This document shows positions 23,599 through 32,658 of a DNA stretch of 64,000 nucleotides, one piece after another. The notes under the pieces were generated by a model that ran no database searches, had not been told where the DNA came from, and worked only from the letters and a program-made list of their open reading frames with translations. Position 1 is the first letter of the stretch. Every line of letters starts with the position of its first letter. The translations under genes were made by a program, and so were the position numbers. Source of the stretch: Oceanimonas smirnovii ATCC BAA-899 (GTDB taxonomy: Bacteria; Pseudomonadota; Gammaproteobacteria; Enterobacterales; Aeromonadaceae); the NCBI RefSeq assembly GCF_000381965.1, contig NZ_KB908469.1, forward strand, positions 1 through 64,000. The letters run 5' to 3'.

Positions 23599-26500
23599 TC
23601 AACTGGCCCGTTCGGCTTCTTCTTGCCAAGCTGCGATTTCCTCAGCGGAAAAGAGAATAATCGCAAGCCGGTGCAGCACTATACGCAGACTGTGGGATGA
23701 ATATCCTGCTTTGCTGGCCTCTTTGCGGTCGGCTTCCTCCTGATGTCGCAGGATCAGCCAGCCTGAGCCTTGTTCAAAGCGGGCTTTTTGCTTCATGGGA
23801 TACGGCTGAATGTTCAATGGGCCACAATGCCAGTTTTTAATGATATCTCTGTCGGTGTACCGTAACTGTAACTGCCAGCGCGGCCAGTCAAACAGCTGGG
23901 AAGCAATGGTCATGTAGCGGCGAAAGGTCTCCGCATCGTCAAAGCGCACACCCGATCGTGAGCTGTTGCAATGAGTCAGGGTATAGCGGATCAGCCAGTC
24001 CAATTTTTCCCGCTCCTGAGGAGACTGATAGAGTTTTCTGCAGCCAGCCAGCGCTTTGGCCACATCACGTTTTTCTGCCACACCCACCGGCTCGGGGGGC
24101 AGCAGTTGGTGTCGTCGACTGCGGGGGAACAGCCGTGGAAGTTGCTTTTCGGTGGTCAGTGCTCGTAATGCCAGGGCGCTTTGATGCCACTCTTCTATCT
24201 GTTCGGTACTCAGCTGATAAAACCAGGCGATTTCCCGGTGATCATAGCCGGCCTGAATTTTGCTCAGCACCGCCAGCATGGGTTCGTATTGGCGTTGTTT
24301 TACTGGTTGTAATGATGCGTTAATGCTGGCGGCGCAAGAGGCTCTGGGCGAGGTAGCGGGTCGAATATAGCGATTCAGTCGCTTGCATAAAAAGCCAGCC
24401 GTGTTGGCCGGCGTAATGACTTGTTTTCCCCTGTGACGCAGACGGATACGGTGGGGCCGTAAACCGAGCAGCACTTGTGCCTGATGGCTGGTGAGTTCGC
24501 GGCGGTGTTGCTGCAGATACAGCCCCAGCAGCAGATCGGTGAAATGCAGGTAGGTACTGAGGCTGATTTCGGGGCTGCTGTGGCCAGCAAAGGCCGCCAG
24601 TGCATGGTACCTGTCTCGCAAACGTCCGTGCCCTGTAATGAGGGTACGGATCTCCTGGCGCTTGGCATCGTCATAGGGAAGCAGTGCATCCACGCAGGTC
24701 GGCAGACGCAGTTGATCGGTGTGCAGCAGCAGTTGCAGGCGCGAAAGCGCACTGTGTCGCAGATGGTAGAGGCGGAAGTAGAGACCTCCGCTCAGATCTT
24801 TCAATAGGGTGCTCACCGCCAGCGAAAGCGGAGTGATATCCAGTTGCTCAAATTTGTTTTCAGCTGTTTGGTGAAAGAACAGCTCATTGTCACTTTTGCT
24901 TTTAATGCGCTGCTCGCTCAGGTAATGACGAACCACATCGGCTTCTTCAGCGGTTAGTAAAGGAAACAGGGGGACTTTGCGTAGTCCGGCTTCGGTTTTA
25001 TTGTTGCCATACCGGTTGTTCCTGATGAATAACCAGCCGGTTGGGGATGGCTCAATGTCACTCAAACGCAGCTTGGCCAGTTCACCCGGTCTCAGCCCGG
25101 TACGGTAGGCCATGATGAGAAAGCAGATATACGTTCGTTGCAGGTGGGGATCGAGATTGCCAAAGCATTGGAACTGTTTCAGCAAGCCACCAAAAAGTGG
25201 TTCGTCCACAACTGCTGCACTGACATGAACGACGCTATCGGTGCCTAGTATCAGGGGCTCTGGTAACGGAGGAAAGCCGAGTTGTTGTACGCCAAACACA
25301 TGCAGATCTTCCAGGCGCCCTGCCTGATACTCTCGTGCCTGCTGTTTACGAGGCCGGTTCAGCAGGCTCAAATACAGATCGTGAAATTCCTCCCCACTGT
25401 AGCTGAGCAGATCCTCTTCATCGGTGGCCATTAGCCAGTCGGCCGCAATGGCATCAAAATAACGCTTTGCGCTCGAGACGGCATTGTCACGCTCTGCAAG
25501 GTGATTGATCAGCCAGTTAACCAGCGTTGCCTCGGGCAACAGAAGTCTTTCATTACTGATCACCTCCAGTTCTTCAATGACGGCGCGTTTGCTTTTGGGA
25601 CGGGCTCGGTCTTGCTGAAACACTTCTCGTAATCGGGTCAGCAGGTAAGGCTGCGAGCGTCGCCCAACCGGCTTGCCGACTGGCCGGGGAGTGAGTTTCG
25701 GGAAGCGGGTAAAACGATGAAAATCCTGCTCATTACAGGTGAGCAGAGCCGGGCGTAACAACCGCTGCCAGTAGTCGTATGGCAAGCTGGCGCTGGGTTG
25801 TCTGCCGGTGGCGTATTCAACCAACACCTGTGGCAGTGATACGCCGTCGAGGTGCTCTGCCACTGTTATCCCGCCGGTGGCGAGCTGAGTGAGCGAGCAG
25901 TGAATGCCAAGCTCTTGCTTTAGTAAGAACAGGCACTGCTCCGGAGTAATCGGCGGTTGCCAGTCTCTGGGTTTGTGTTTCAGAAACTGCCTCAATAGTC
26001 CCAGGCTGATCGGATCAGGCGCATAAAGCACTTCGCAATGAGGTAACCGCTCGTTGGTGCCTGGATCATCTACATATAAGTTGCTGGGCTGGCCTCGGCC
26101 AGGTGCAGGCTCCAGCACCAGCCAGCAAGCTTCATTATTGCCCCTCAGCGGACGAGGCTGGTGTAGTGCCTGAGCCAGTGCAGGCCAGAGTGCCGGTCGG
26201 CCGAGGCCACCATAGAGCACCATCGACAGTAACAGCCGTGCAAACAATACATCAGGATCATTTGTATCTTCCTGCAAACGCTCAAGCCAGTGATGTTCGG
26301 CTTCAGCAATCAGGTGGGAGCTGTGCTGCCAGCGCAAGGTACGGGAAGGCCGGCGGCGACGTAATGTGATGTAAGGATCCGGTACCTGTACCGACCAAAT
26401 CCCCTGACGATTACCGATTTCCAGTTGTTTGCAGATAAAGCTGTAGGCGTACCGGTAAGCCCCTTCACTCTTCAGCTCCTGCTGTAACAGTGTATCGATT

Positions 26501-26694
26501 TGCGGCCAGGCCTTATCAAAGTCAGTATCAATAGGTGGGATTTGCAGCATGCTTGGCAGATGCTTTCTGAAAATGGCCATAGCAGCACGCAGGATCTGCG
26601 CATCCCGCTGTTGACGCTTGGCCTGACGATGTTCTCGTCCCAGCATGGTCATCAGTGCCGGCTGGGATGGAGGAAGGATCAGCGGATTGTCCAT
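23599..26694 (-). CDS. Very large tyrosine recombinase (third gene of trio)
   Basis: A 1031-residue protein with a tyrosine-recombinase catalytic domain in its middle (about residues 530-730): Arg in MAYRTGLRPGELAKLRL, Lys region NNKTEAGLRKVPLFP, the box YHLRHSALSRL, then AAFAGHSSPEISLSTYLHFTDL, giving His and the nucleophile Tyr. About 500 residues precede it and 300 follow, both without a fold I recognise, so it is far larger than ordinary integrases. It overlaps the preceding gene by 16 bases. Three-gene recombinase operons at island ends are known from gammaproteobacterial 'mobile-trio' (GMT) and GInt islands. This locus resembles them in layout, but family identity needs a profile search. 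Confidence 0.75.
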   Translation of the reverse strand: MDNPLILPPSQPALMTMLGREHRQAKRQQRDAQILRAAMAIFRKHLPSMLQIPPIDTDFDKAWPQIDTLLQQELKSEGAYRYAYSFICKQLEIGNRQGIWSVQVPDPYITLRRRRPSRTLRWQHSSHLIAEAEHHWLERLQEDTNDPDVLFARLLLSMVLYGGLGRPALWPALAQALHQPRPLRGNNEACWLVLEPAPGRGQPSNLYVDDPGTNERLPHCEVLYAPDPISLGLLRQFLKHKPRDWQPPITPEQCLFLLKQELGIHCSLTQLATGGITVAEHLDGVSLPQVLVEYATGRQPSASLPYDYWQRLLRPALLTCNEQDFHRFTRFPKLTPRPVGKPVGRRSQPYLLTRLREVFQQDRARPKSKRAVIEELEVISNERLLLPEATLVNWLINHLAERDNAVSSAKRYFDAIAADWLMATDEEDLLSYSGEEFHDLYLSLLNRPRKQQAREYQAGRLEDLHVFGVQQLGFPPLPEPLILGTDSVVHVSAAVVDEPLFGGLLKQFQCFGNLDPHLQRTYICFLIMAYRTGLRPGELAKLRLSDIEPSPTGWLFIRNNRYGNNKTEAGLRKVPLFPLLTAEEADVVRHYLSEQRIKSKSDNELFFHQTAENKFEQLDITPLSLAVSTLLKDLSGGLYFRLYHLRHSALSRLQLLLHTDQLRLPTCVDALLPYDDAKRQEIRTLITGHGRLRDRYHALAAFAGHSSPEISLSTYLHFTDLLLGLYLQQHRRELTSHQAQVLLGLRPHRIRLRHRGKQVITPANTAGFLCKRLNRYIRPATSPRASCAASINASLQPVKQRQYEPMLAVLSKIQAGYDHREIAWFYQLSTEQIEEWHQSALALRALTTEKQLPRLFPRSRRHQLLPPEPVGVAEKRDVAKALAGCRKLYQSPQEREKLDWLIRYTLTHCNSSRSGVRFDDAETFRRYMTIASQLFDWPRWQLQLRYTDRDIIKNWHCGPLNIQPYPMKQKARFEQGSGWLILRHQEEADRKEASKAGYSSHSLRIVLHRLAIILFSAEEIAAWQEEAERAS

Positions 26695-28907
26695 CCGGGA
26701 AGCGCCTTAATCTGATGTTTTTTTAGTACGGATTCAATCACTTCTGCCAGCTCGCGACATTCTCCCATGCTGACGAAACTGTGCCGCCCCATAGCTTCTT
26801 CTCCAATCTCCTCGTGACCCATCCAGGAGTCGATGAGCTCTGGGTTAACTTTCTGTTTTGCCAATTCTGATCTCAGGTGGTGACGAGCCCAGTTTTTGGC
26901 CCAGGGCAGGCAAGGCGCTGGCAGCTTTGCCAGCAAGGACGGAGTGAAATCTGCAGGCTCCTGACTACCTTGTCTGTCCTCAAATGCAAACAGCAGGTTA
27001 CCCGTACCATCCAGCGCCTGCTGGCAACGCGCTGCAAGATCCGGAGCCTGAAAGCGGCTATAAATACTTAGCTGGCGCAGATGCTCCAGGTAGAACTCCA
27101 CCTGCCTGGCGGCGGTAGCAGGGATCACCAGCGTTCTGGCTGACAGACCATGCCTTCTTTCCTTATCCGAGATCCACCAGGTGCGCTGGTAGGGATTGAA
27201 ATCACTCAGTTTGCCCATCGGGGCGGTCACATCTCGATGACCCGTCGAGAAAGTCAGCAGCGCCCAGACGTAATAGACATAGCGATTATGAAAGGCCCTG
27301 ATGTCAGCTTCGGGCTCGATGGCGTCTGCCAGCATGATGAAGATATGTTGCAGTATCTCTGATGGCACATATAACCGGCTGCCCAGGTTATTGTTTTTTT
27401 GAGCTCGAACCGGGAGACCCGGGCTTTGTTCAGCCATGGCAAAAATGGCATTTACGTACCGGGTGTGATGCTCGAGCGCATCACCTTGAGACAGGTGACT
27501 GTATGACAACGCGGGACGGGACTTGTGTGATTCACCGCGAAGCAGGGCAATGATAGCCCTGTCCGCCCCCTGATTCAGTAACCAGTGTTCCAGATATCGC
27601 ACTATCAGACCTGGCGTCAGCCTGGTTTTGTGTACCTCATTTATCGGTTTCAGCCACTCTCGTATTTCGCTGGGAGTCGGAGCGCTCATGGATGGATAAA
27701 ATCGTTTAACCCAGTCGTGCAGCTGGATGGGCAGGGGACGGAAAAAGTAATCCGATACTGCCGGCAGTATCGGGTTCAGCTCATTTGGCTGACTGCTTGC
27801 CGGAACGTGATGAGTAAGCCGAATAGATGGATGATTATCGACTATCTCCAGCAATTGCTCCTGATTGGCCCGTGCATGAAGCCAGGCGGGATCCCGCCCC
27901 GTAACCAGGGCCAGCAGCATCCAGCCGGCCAGCACATCTTGCTCCTTTAGCTGCTTCAGGCAATGCAGCACCAGATGTTGAATGTCCCACTCGCTGGCTT
28001 GATTGTAACTGCATGGCAGCGATTGCTGACGGCTGGAGAGCTGCTCTGCCAGACGCTGGCCTTGTATGGCTTTCACAACCAGTGCTTTCTTGCGTCTTAA
28101 TGGATCTTTAACCCTTAGCGTGTTGCCAGGAGTAATTCGGGCTGGCTCATCGGCCTGCTGACTATCTGGCGTTTCCGGTGTGAGCTGAAGTAGCTGAACA
28201 TCAAAACCTGATTCATCTGCAGGCTCCAAGGGGACCGTAGTGATGATTTCTGGTCGCTCGAAGGTCAGGTTTACCCTGCGCTTGCGAACAATGCCCTCGA
28301 TCTGATGCGCTGCATTACGGATGACGACGGACAGATAGCCTCGCTCCTTATCCAGCTTATAGTTCGGATATTTCAGCTTAAGTACTTCCAGCTCTTCGCC
28401 GAGATCGATTAGAGAGTCGGTGCTGGTCGTTCTTGGCAGAAACTGCAGTAACGGCGCATGCTTGGCGCTGGTAGCGATTTGTCGGACTTCCCGCAAGGCG
28501 GACTCAATACCTGAATCTTGGTGTCCCAGAATATGCACCTGACAGCAGCACAGCAGGATCACCCCAAGCCATTCTTCAAACTTTTCGACATCCTCTACTG
28601 TGTGCAAGGGGGCGCATAGCGCCGCTGCATAGGGTGCTTCCGTCAGCAGTTTCTGATTTTTTATCCAGTCAAAAGTCTGCTGATAAGTGCCGGTGTCAGG
28701 CATGGGCCATTGAGCCAGTGCCTGTAAGCGCTGTTCCATATGGTCGGAAAACAGCGGCAGGTGCTGCTGAAACTGAATCAGCATGGGAGAGCACACTTGC
28801 GCAAAGCGCAGAAAGACGATTTTCCGGTGAGCTGTTGGTAGTGACGGTGGGGCAATGATTTTACTGAGATATCCCCGCCGGGCGGCGAATGGGCTCAGCT
28901 CAGTCAT
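26679..28907 (-). CDS. Large divergent tyrosine recombinase (second gene of trio)
   Basis: A 742-residue protein. Its last ~220 residues have the recombinase pattern: FSTGHRDVTAPMGKL (Arg), then ISDKERRHGLSARTLVIP (Lys), then WARHHLRSELAKQ (HxxR) and SWMGHEEIGEEAMGRHSF, where the usual Tyr position is not obvious. A Tyr nucleophile is not clearly present, so the protein may be a non-catalytic or divergent partner. The N-terminal 500 residues are unrecognised. It overlaps the 213-residue gene by 8 bases and the 1031-residue gene by 16, so the trio is one tightly coupled operon pointing away from attR. Confidence 0.68.
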   Translation of the reverse strand: MTELSPFAARRGYLSKIIAPPSLPTAHRKIVFLRFAQVCSPMLIQFQQHLPLFSDHMEQRLQALAQWPMPDTGTYQQTFDWIKNQKLLTEAPYAAALCAPLHTVEDVEKFEEWLGVILLCCCQVHILGHQDSGIESALREVRQIATSAKHAPLLQFLPRTTSTDSLIDLGEELEVLKLKYPNYKLDKERGYLSVVIRNAAHQIEGIVRKRRVNLTFERPEIITTVPLEPADESGFDVQLLQLTPETPDSQQADEPARITPGNTLRVKDPLRRKKALVVKAIQGQRLAEQLSSRQQSLPCSYNQASEWDIQHLVLHCLKQLKEQDVLAGWMLLALVTGRDPAWLHARANQEQLLEIVDNHPSIRLTHHVPASSQPNELNPILPAVSDYFFRPLPIQLHDWVKRFYPSMSAPTPSEIREWLKPINEVHKTRLTPGLIVRYLEHWLLNQGADRAIIALLRGESHKSRPALSYSHLSQGDALEHHTRYVNAIFAMAEQSPGLPVRAQKNNNLGSRLYVPSEILQHIFIMLADAIEPEADIRAFHNRYVYYVWALLTFSTGHRDVTAPMGKLSDFNPYQRTWWISDKERRHGLSARTLVIPATAARQVEFYLEHLRQLSIYSRFQAPDLAARCQQALDGTGNLLFAFEDRQGSQEPADFTPSLLAKLPAPCLPWAKNWARHHLRSELAKQKVNPELIDSWMGHEEIGEEAMGRHSFVSMGECRELAEVIESVLKKHQIKALPGWTIR

Positions 28908-29541
28908 CTGGCGGACTCCACAGCTTGCTGAGTTCTGTAATCACATCGGATGTTGAGCTGGGGATGCTGGCTCTGTTTTTTTGTTCCCGACGTCGCCGCT
29001 GCTTGCGCTGAGTCATCAGTGTATTGTGAGCTCTGCCTGTCCATGCTGAGAGCATGCGGTCTGTGAGCTTGTCTGCGCCCAATAACTCTTGATGCAAATC
29101 CGCGGACATATGAGCAGCCAGCGTATCTCTGATCTCTGACAGGCGATCCGGATCTACTGACTGTATTAAAGAAGATATCACCGAACGCCAGGCTGCTTTT
29201 TCTATCTCCGAGGTAGTTATGTGATGCTCAAGGTAGGAAATCAATTGAGTGCCGTTGGGGGGCCTGTGTGATGGCCAAATAAGCACTGGCCATAGTGGGG
29301 CGAACAGCTGAAACGTGCGCGGCGACTTCTTCTTTTTCGAAGTGTCATCCTCTTCCTCTCCCAGTATTACTGCATGGAGAGTTTCCCGGCTGAGTTCCGA
29401 GATCAAGGGCTCTGGCAAGACAGATGCGTTAACCCAGCGGGGGTAAATGGTGCACCATTCATATGCTGCCCGGGCGGCAGGATGAAGCTCTACACGGTCT
29501 GATGAACGCACTTTTACTATCGCCGGCACGGTATTCCCCAC
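28900..29541 (-). CDS. Small protein of recombinase trio
   Basis: A protein of about 213 residues starting at GTG 29541; the GTG five codons in is also possible, so the start is unsure. It is soluble and helical, with a basic run KQRRRREQK in the last 40 residues that could bind DNA and a KKKKSPRTF patch near residue 68. No family recognised. It is the first gene of the overlapping trio and lies 206 bases from attR. In comparable systems (Tn554-like tnpABC, GMT, GInt) a small third protein accompanies two or three recombinases and acts as an accessory factor. Confidence 0.62.
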   Translation of the reverse strand: MGNTVPAIVKVRSSDRVELHPAARAAYEWCTIYPRWVNASVLPEPLISELSRETLHAVILGEEEDDTSKKKKSPRTFQLFAPLWPVLIWPSHRPPNGTQLISYLEHHITTSEIEKAAWRSVISSLIQSVDPDRLSEIRDTLAAHMSADLHQELLGADKLTDRMLSAWTGRAHNTLMTQRKQRRRREQKNRASIPSSTSDVITELSKLWSPPDD

Positions 29542-29617
29542 TCATTTGGTCATGATTTATACTGTGCGCGGCGGACTCATGTAGATCAAATCTTGCATCT
29601 AAATTTGTGTGGTTTTT

Positions 29618-29629
29618 GTGACCGTGACC
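29618..29629. repeat. Paired GTGACC motifs at island right end
   Basis: Two side-by-side GTGACC copies match the motif repeated at the left end (272-358). Nearby, TAGATCAAATC...TTGCATC (from 29582) and TAGATC...GATGCAAAATC (from 29636) form an interrupted inverted set. Together they make this 200-bp end a likely recombinase-binding region. Confidence 0.5.
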
Positions 29630-29747
29630 ACGAGGTAGATCTTGATTGATGCAAAATCCGCGAAACTGGACATCGATGTCAAATCTTTTTATAACAAAGA
29701 CTTACGCTTTATGTAGAATGGTGTATATTAAGATTATCTGACTGGCA

Positions 29748-29796
29748 CGGCCTGTCACGCCGGGGGTCGCGGGTTCGAGTCCCGTCCGCTCCGCCA
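29748..29796 (+). repeat. attR: 49-bp direct repeat of tRNA-Asp 3' end
   Basis: Identical to 128-176 over 49 bases and followed directly by host-type sequence. It contains only the anticodon arm, T-arm and CCA end, with no acceptor 5' half or D-arm, so it is not a functional tRNA. It marks the right end of the island. Confidence 0.93.
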
Positions 29797-29802
29797 TCAT
29801 AC

Positions 29803-29834
29803 AAAAGCCCTAACCTTACGGTCGGGGCTTTTTT
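29803..29834 (+). terminator. Original terminator of rRNA-tRNA operon
   Basis: The stem AAAAGCCC / GGGGCTTTT with inner pairing ACC / GGT is followed by a T run, 6 bases after attR. Before the island arrived this would have ended the rRNA-tRNA-Asp transcript. The island now supplies a replacement at 186-218. Confidence 0.75.
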
Positions 29835-29973
29835 CATTTCCGGCTGCGCCGGACTTGCTGGATGAGGTCGGTGCTGCGCACCTCAGCCTTCAAACACGGT
29901 TGCGGGTACCTTTCAGGGCTGCCCTGCTTGCGTAAAATTCCGTACAATGCTCGCCTTGTTTCAAGGGGGACTC

Positions 29974-30669
29974 ATGTCTATCAATTACAACAAACTGGTG
30001 TTCTGGAACCTGGCGGCGTTTGCCGTGCTGGGCAGCTGGTTCTGGCTGCCGAACCACGGTTTCTGGTTCGGGCTCGACAAGGCGGTGTTTTATTTCTTTA
30101 ACCACAAGCTGGGAGAGAGCCAGACATGGGTTAACCTGATCGCGGCACTCAACAACCGGGCCTTTGATGGCGTGGCGCTGCTTGCCATGGGCGCTGTGTA
30201 TTACAGCTTCTATCGTAAGGGAGACTCGGAACAGCGCCGGCGGCTGGTGATCATCGGCGTATGCATGCTGCTGACCGCAGTCGGGCTAAACCAGCTGGGA
30301 CGCGCCATTCCGGTGGAGCGCCCCAGCCCGACCCTGACCTTTGACAACGTGCTCAGGCTGACCGAGCTGGCACCGTTCAAGACCAAGGATTCCTCCGGTG
30401 ACAGCTTTCCCGGTGATCACGGTCTGATGCTGATGATCTTTACCGCTTTCGCCTGGCGTTTTCTGTCCTGGAAAGCCGGCCTCTGGGGTTGTTTATTTGT
30501 GGTGGTGTTCTCTGCGCCTCGTGTGATGGGCGGGGCGCACTGGTTTACCGATATTTATGTGGGTGCCTTTGCCGTGGCGGCCTTTGGGCTGGCCTGGTTG
30601 TTGCAGACCGGACTGATGGACGCTCTGGTAAGGAGAATACAGGCAGTCCTGCCGTCACGAGGCCGCTGA
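29974..30669 (+). CDS. PAP2-family membrane phosphatase
   Basis: A 231-residue inner-membrane protein; ATG 29974 is chosen because AAGGGGGA lies just before it (an ATG at 29947 has no such site). Several hydrophobic segments surround the PAP2 signature: GRAIPVERPSP, then SFPGDHG, then SAPRVMGGAHWFTDIYVG, which hold the catalytic His residues and the Arg/Asp partners. Such enzymes dephosphorylate undecaprenyl pyrophosphate, phosphatidylglycerol phosphate or lipid A. The substrate is not determinable here. First host gene to the right of the island, converging on the LysR gene with a 15-bp overlap of the coding ends. Confidence 0.83.
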   Translation: MSINYNKLVFWNLAAFAVLGSWFWLPNHGFWFGLDKAVFYFFNHKLGESQTWVNLIAALNNRAFDGVALLAMGAVYYSFYRKGDSEQRRRLVIIGVCMLLTAVGLNQLGRAIPVERPSPTLTFDNVLRLTELAPFKTKDSSGDSFPGDHGLMLMIFTAFAWRFLSWKAGLWGCLFVVVFSAPRVMGGAHWFTDIYVGAFAVAAFGLAWLLQTGLMDALVRRIQAVLPSRGR

Positions 30670-31572
30670 CGTTTCCTTTCTTTCCAGCAGGGCCGGCAGC
30701 TGGCGAATGAGCCAGCTCTTGGCCTTGCCCATGGCATCTCTGCGCCAGGCCAGTACCACATTGGCACTTTGTGGTGCTATGCCTGCCACCGCTTTCAGCT
30801 CTCCTTGCTCCAACATATCTTCAAGCCAGCTCAGAGGCAGGGTCGAGATCCCCAGCCCGGCCCTGAGCGCACTTATCTTGTCTTGCATGGTGCTGACGGT
30901 CAGGCGCGACTGCTTGCTGAATAAATGATAAGTGAGTGCAGGCTTATTGCGTGCCGTGTCAGCCACGGCAATAGCGCGATATTTCTGCAGCGTTTCGTCA
31001 CTAAGCGGGGCCCTTTCCTGATGAATGGGATGAGCAGGGTGAGCAACGTAAATAAAGCTTTCCTGATAGAGCTGCTGCGTTTTAATGCTGCTATGTACCG
31101 GCAGATCATGTTGTAGCGCAGCAATCGCCAGATCAGCCCTGCCAGTTTCCAGTGCTTCCCAGCTGCCAGCCAGAATCTCATGAGACAAGCGGATATCGGT
31201 ATCAGTCTGTTGCAGCAGGGCTTCGAGCGCCGGAAACAGGTGATGACAGGGCAGAATGCCGTCAACTGCTACGGTCAGACTGGTTTCCCAGCCCCGCTCC
31301 AGGGCCTGAGCACTTTCTACCAGCTGACTGGATGCCTGTAACAGATGGCGTCCCTGTTCCAGTAACAAACGTCCTACTGGCGTAAAGCGGGTTTTGTGGC
31401 CTGAACGATCAAACAGGGTTAAATCCAGCTCGTCTTCCAGTTTCTGAATGGTATAGCTGAGTGCAGAGGGTACCTTGCCCAGCTCATCGGCAGCAGCGGC
31501 AAAGCTGCCTCTGCGTTCAATGGCGTCAAGCACTCTCAGTGCATCCAGGGTCAGGGCTTTTTCCCGTTGCAT
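30655..31572 (-). CDS. LysR-family transcriptional regulator
   Basis: A 305-residue regulator from ATG 31572, which shares a base with the stop of the transporter gene upstream (TGATG). A longer reading upstream of this ATG runs through the transporter gene and is rejected. The N-terminal winged HTH is typical: LDALRVLDAIERRGSFAAAADELG followed by VPSALSYTIQKLEDELD (quoted in halves: LDALRVLDAIERRGSF, AAAADELG). The rest is a periplasmic-binding-like effector domain. It is translationally coupled to the AEC transporter and probably controls that gene in response to its substrate. Confidence 0.88.
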   Translation of the reverse strand: MQREKALTLDALRVLDAIERRGSFAAAADELGKVPSALSYTIQKLEDELDLTLFDRSGHKTRFTPVGRLLLEQGRHLLQASSQLVESAQALERGWETSLTVAVDGILPCHHLFPALEALLQQTDTDIRLSHEILAGSWEALETGRADLAIAALQHDLPVHSSIKTQQLYQESFIYVAHPAHPIHQERAPLSDETLQKYRAIAVADTARNKPALTYHLFSKQSRLTVSTMQDKISALRAGLGISTLPLSWLEDMLEQGELKAVAGIAPQSANVVLAWRRDAMGKAKSWLIRQLPALLERKETSAAS

Positions 31573-32528
31573 CAAAATTCTCCCAGGGTGCTGAGCAGAG
31601 TTGCACCCAGACTGGTGGTCAGCAGAGATCCCAGAGTGGTGACTGCAATAATGTTGGCTGCCAGCACGGCGTTGCCACCCATGGCCCGGACCATAACGTA
31701 ACTGGCGGCGGCGGTAGGTGACGCGTTGATCAAAAACAGCATTACCAGCTCGGCATCTCTGAATCCTATTGCCCAGCCTCCCAGGGTAATAAATCCCGGC
31801 ACCAGTATCAGCCGCAGCAATGTAATCACAGGCAACAGGCCGGTGTCTTCTCTGCCGGATTTCAGACTGAGGCTGGCTCCGGTACATAGCAGTGCAAGCG
31901 GTAGTGTCATTTGAGCCAGTGATGCGCCGGTTTTCATGAAGATATCTGGCAGTTGCCAGCTGCTAAGAGCAAAGGGCAGGGCGGCAACAATACCAATAAT
32001 CAACGGATTTTTAACAATGCCAAGCATAATGGCGGCGGGGCGTACTGCGTCACCGGTATTCAGACTGCGGCTCAGGGTTATCACCGCCAGAATATTAAAC
32101 AGTATGGTCAGACAGGCCACATAAAACGCCATGGCGGCAACGCCCTGGCTGCCATAGGCATTGTTGACATAAGCCAGCCCCACTATGCCCATATTGGCAC
32201 GAAAAGCTCCTTGTACCAGAATGCCACGCAATGATCTTTTGGGTGTCAGGCGGGTGGCCAGCAACTCCAGTAGCAGGAATATCAGTAAGGTAGCGGCAAA
32301 ACCATATACAATCAGTCCCGGGCTGGCCATCTTACTGATGTCGGCACTGACAATACTGGTGAACAGCAGCACCGGCAGTGTGATGTTAAAAACCAGCTTG
32401 CTGGCCCCATCGATAAAGCCTTCATTCATCATCTGCGTGCGACGCAGAAAGAAGCCAAGCAGTAATAACAGGCAGATAGGACCGGTAATTGACAGGGAAA
32501 ACAGCAGGCTGTTGGCCAAAGCATTCAT
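31572..32528 (-). CDS. AEC-family transporter (auxin efflux carrier type)
   Basis: A 318-residue protein with about ten hydrophobic segments arranged in two halves, starting LLFSLSITGPICLLLLLGFF. The motifs SKLVFNITLPVLLFTSIV, GLAYVNNAYG and the C-terminal NASPTAAASYVMVRAMGGN are typical of bacterial AEC permeases, which move small organic acids or amino acids across the inner membrane. It forms a two-gene operon with the LysR regulator (overlap TGATG). Confidence 0.87.
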   Translation of the reverse strand: MNALANSLLFSLSITGPICLLLLLGFFLRRTQMMNEGFIDGASKLVFNITLPVLLFTSIVSADISKMASPGLIVYGFAATLLIFLLLELLATRLTPKRSLRGILVQGAFRANMGIVGLAYVNNAYGSQGVAAMAFYVACLTILFNILAVITLSRSLNTGDAVRPAAIMLGIVKNPLIIGIVAALPFALSSWQLPDIFMKTGASLAQMTLPLALLCTGASLSLKSGREDTGLLPVITLLRLILVPGFITLGGWAIGFRDAELVMLFLINASPTAAASYVMVRAMGGNAVLAANIIAVTTLGSLLTTSLGATLLSTLGEF

Positions 32529-32620
32529 ATTGTAATGAGTATGACGGAAAAATCAGGGATCAAGCATGCAGTGACCGGGCCCTGTACGCAATATCAATGC
32601 CAGAGAAGCGTGAAGTCAGC

Positions 32621-32658
32621 AAACGAAAAAAGGCGCATGAAAGCGCCTTTTTTCGTTT
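32621..32658. terminator. Bidirectional terminator next to rnk
   Basis: A perfect 16-bp stem AAACGAAAAAAGGCGC / GCGCCTTTTTTCGTTT with a 6-base loop, with A and T runs on both sides. It directly abuts the rnk stop codon and terminates rnk. It lies upstream of the AEC gene start, insulating it. Confidence 0.88.

Noticed and set aside
29748-29796. A second tRNA-Asp
   Set aside because: Only the anticodon arm, T-arm and CCA end are present. The acceptor 5' strand and D-arm are missing, so it is the attR repeat.
31573-31887. N-terminal extension of the LysR protein
   Set aside because: It would run through the AEC transporter gene out of frame. The LysR HTH begins right after ATG 31572.
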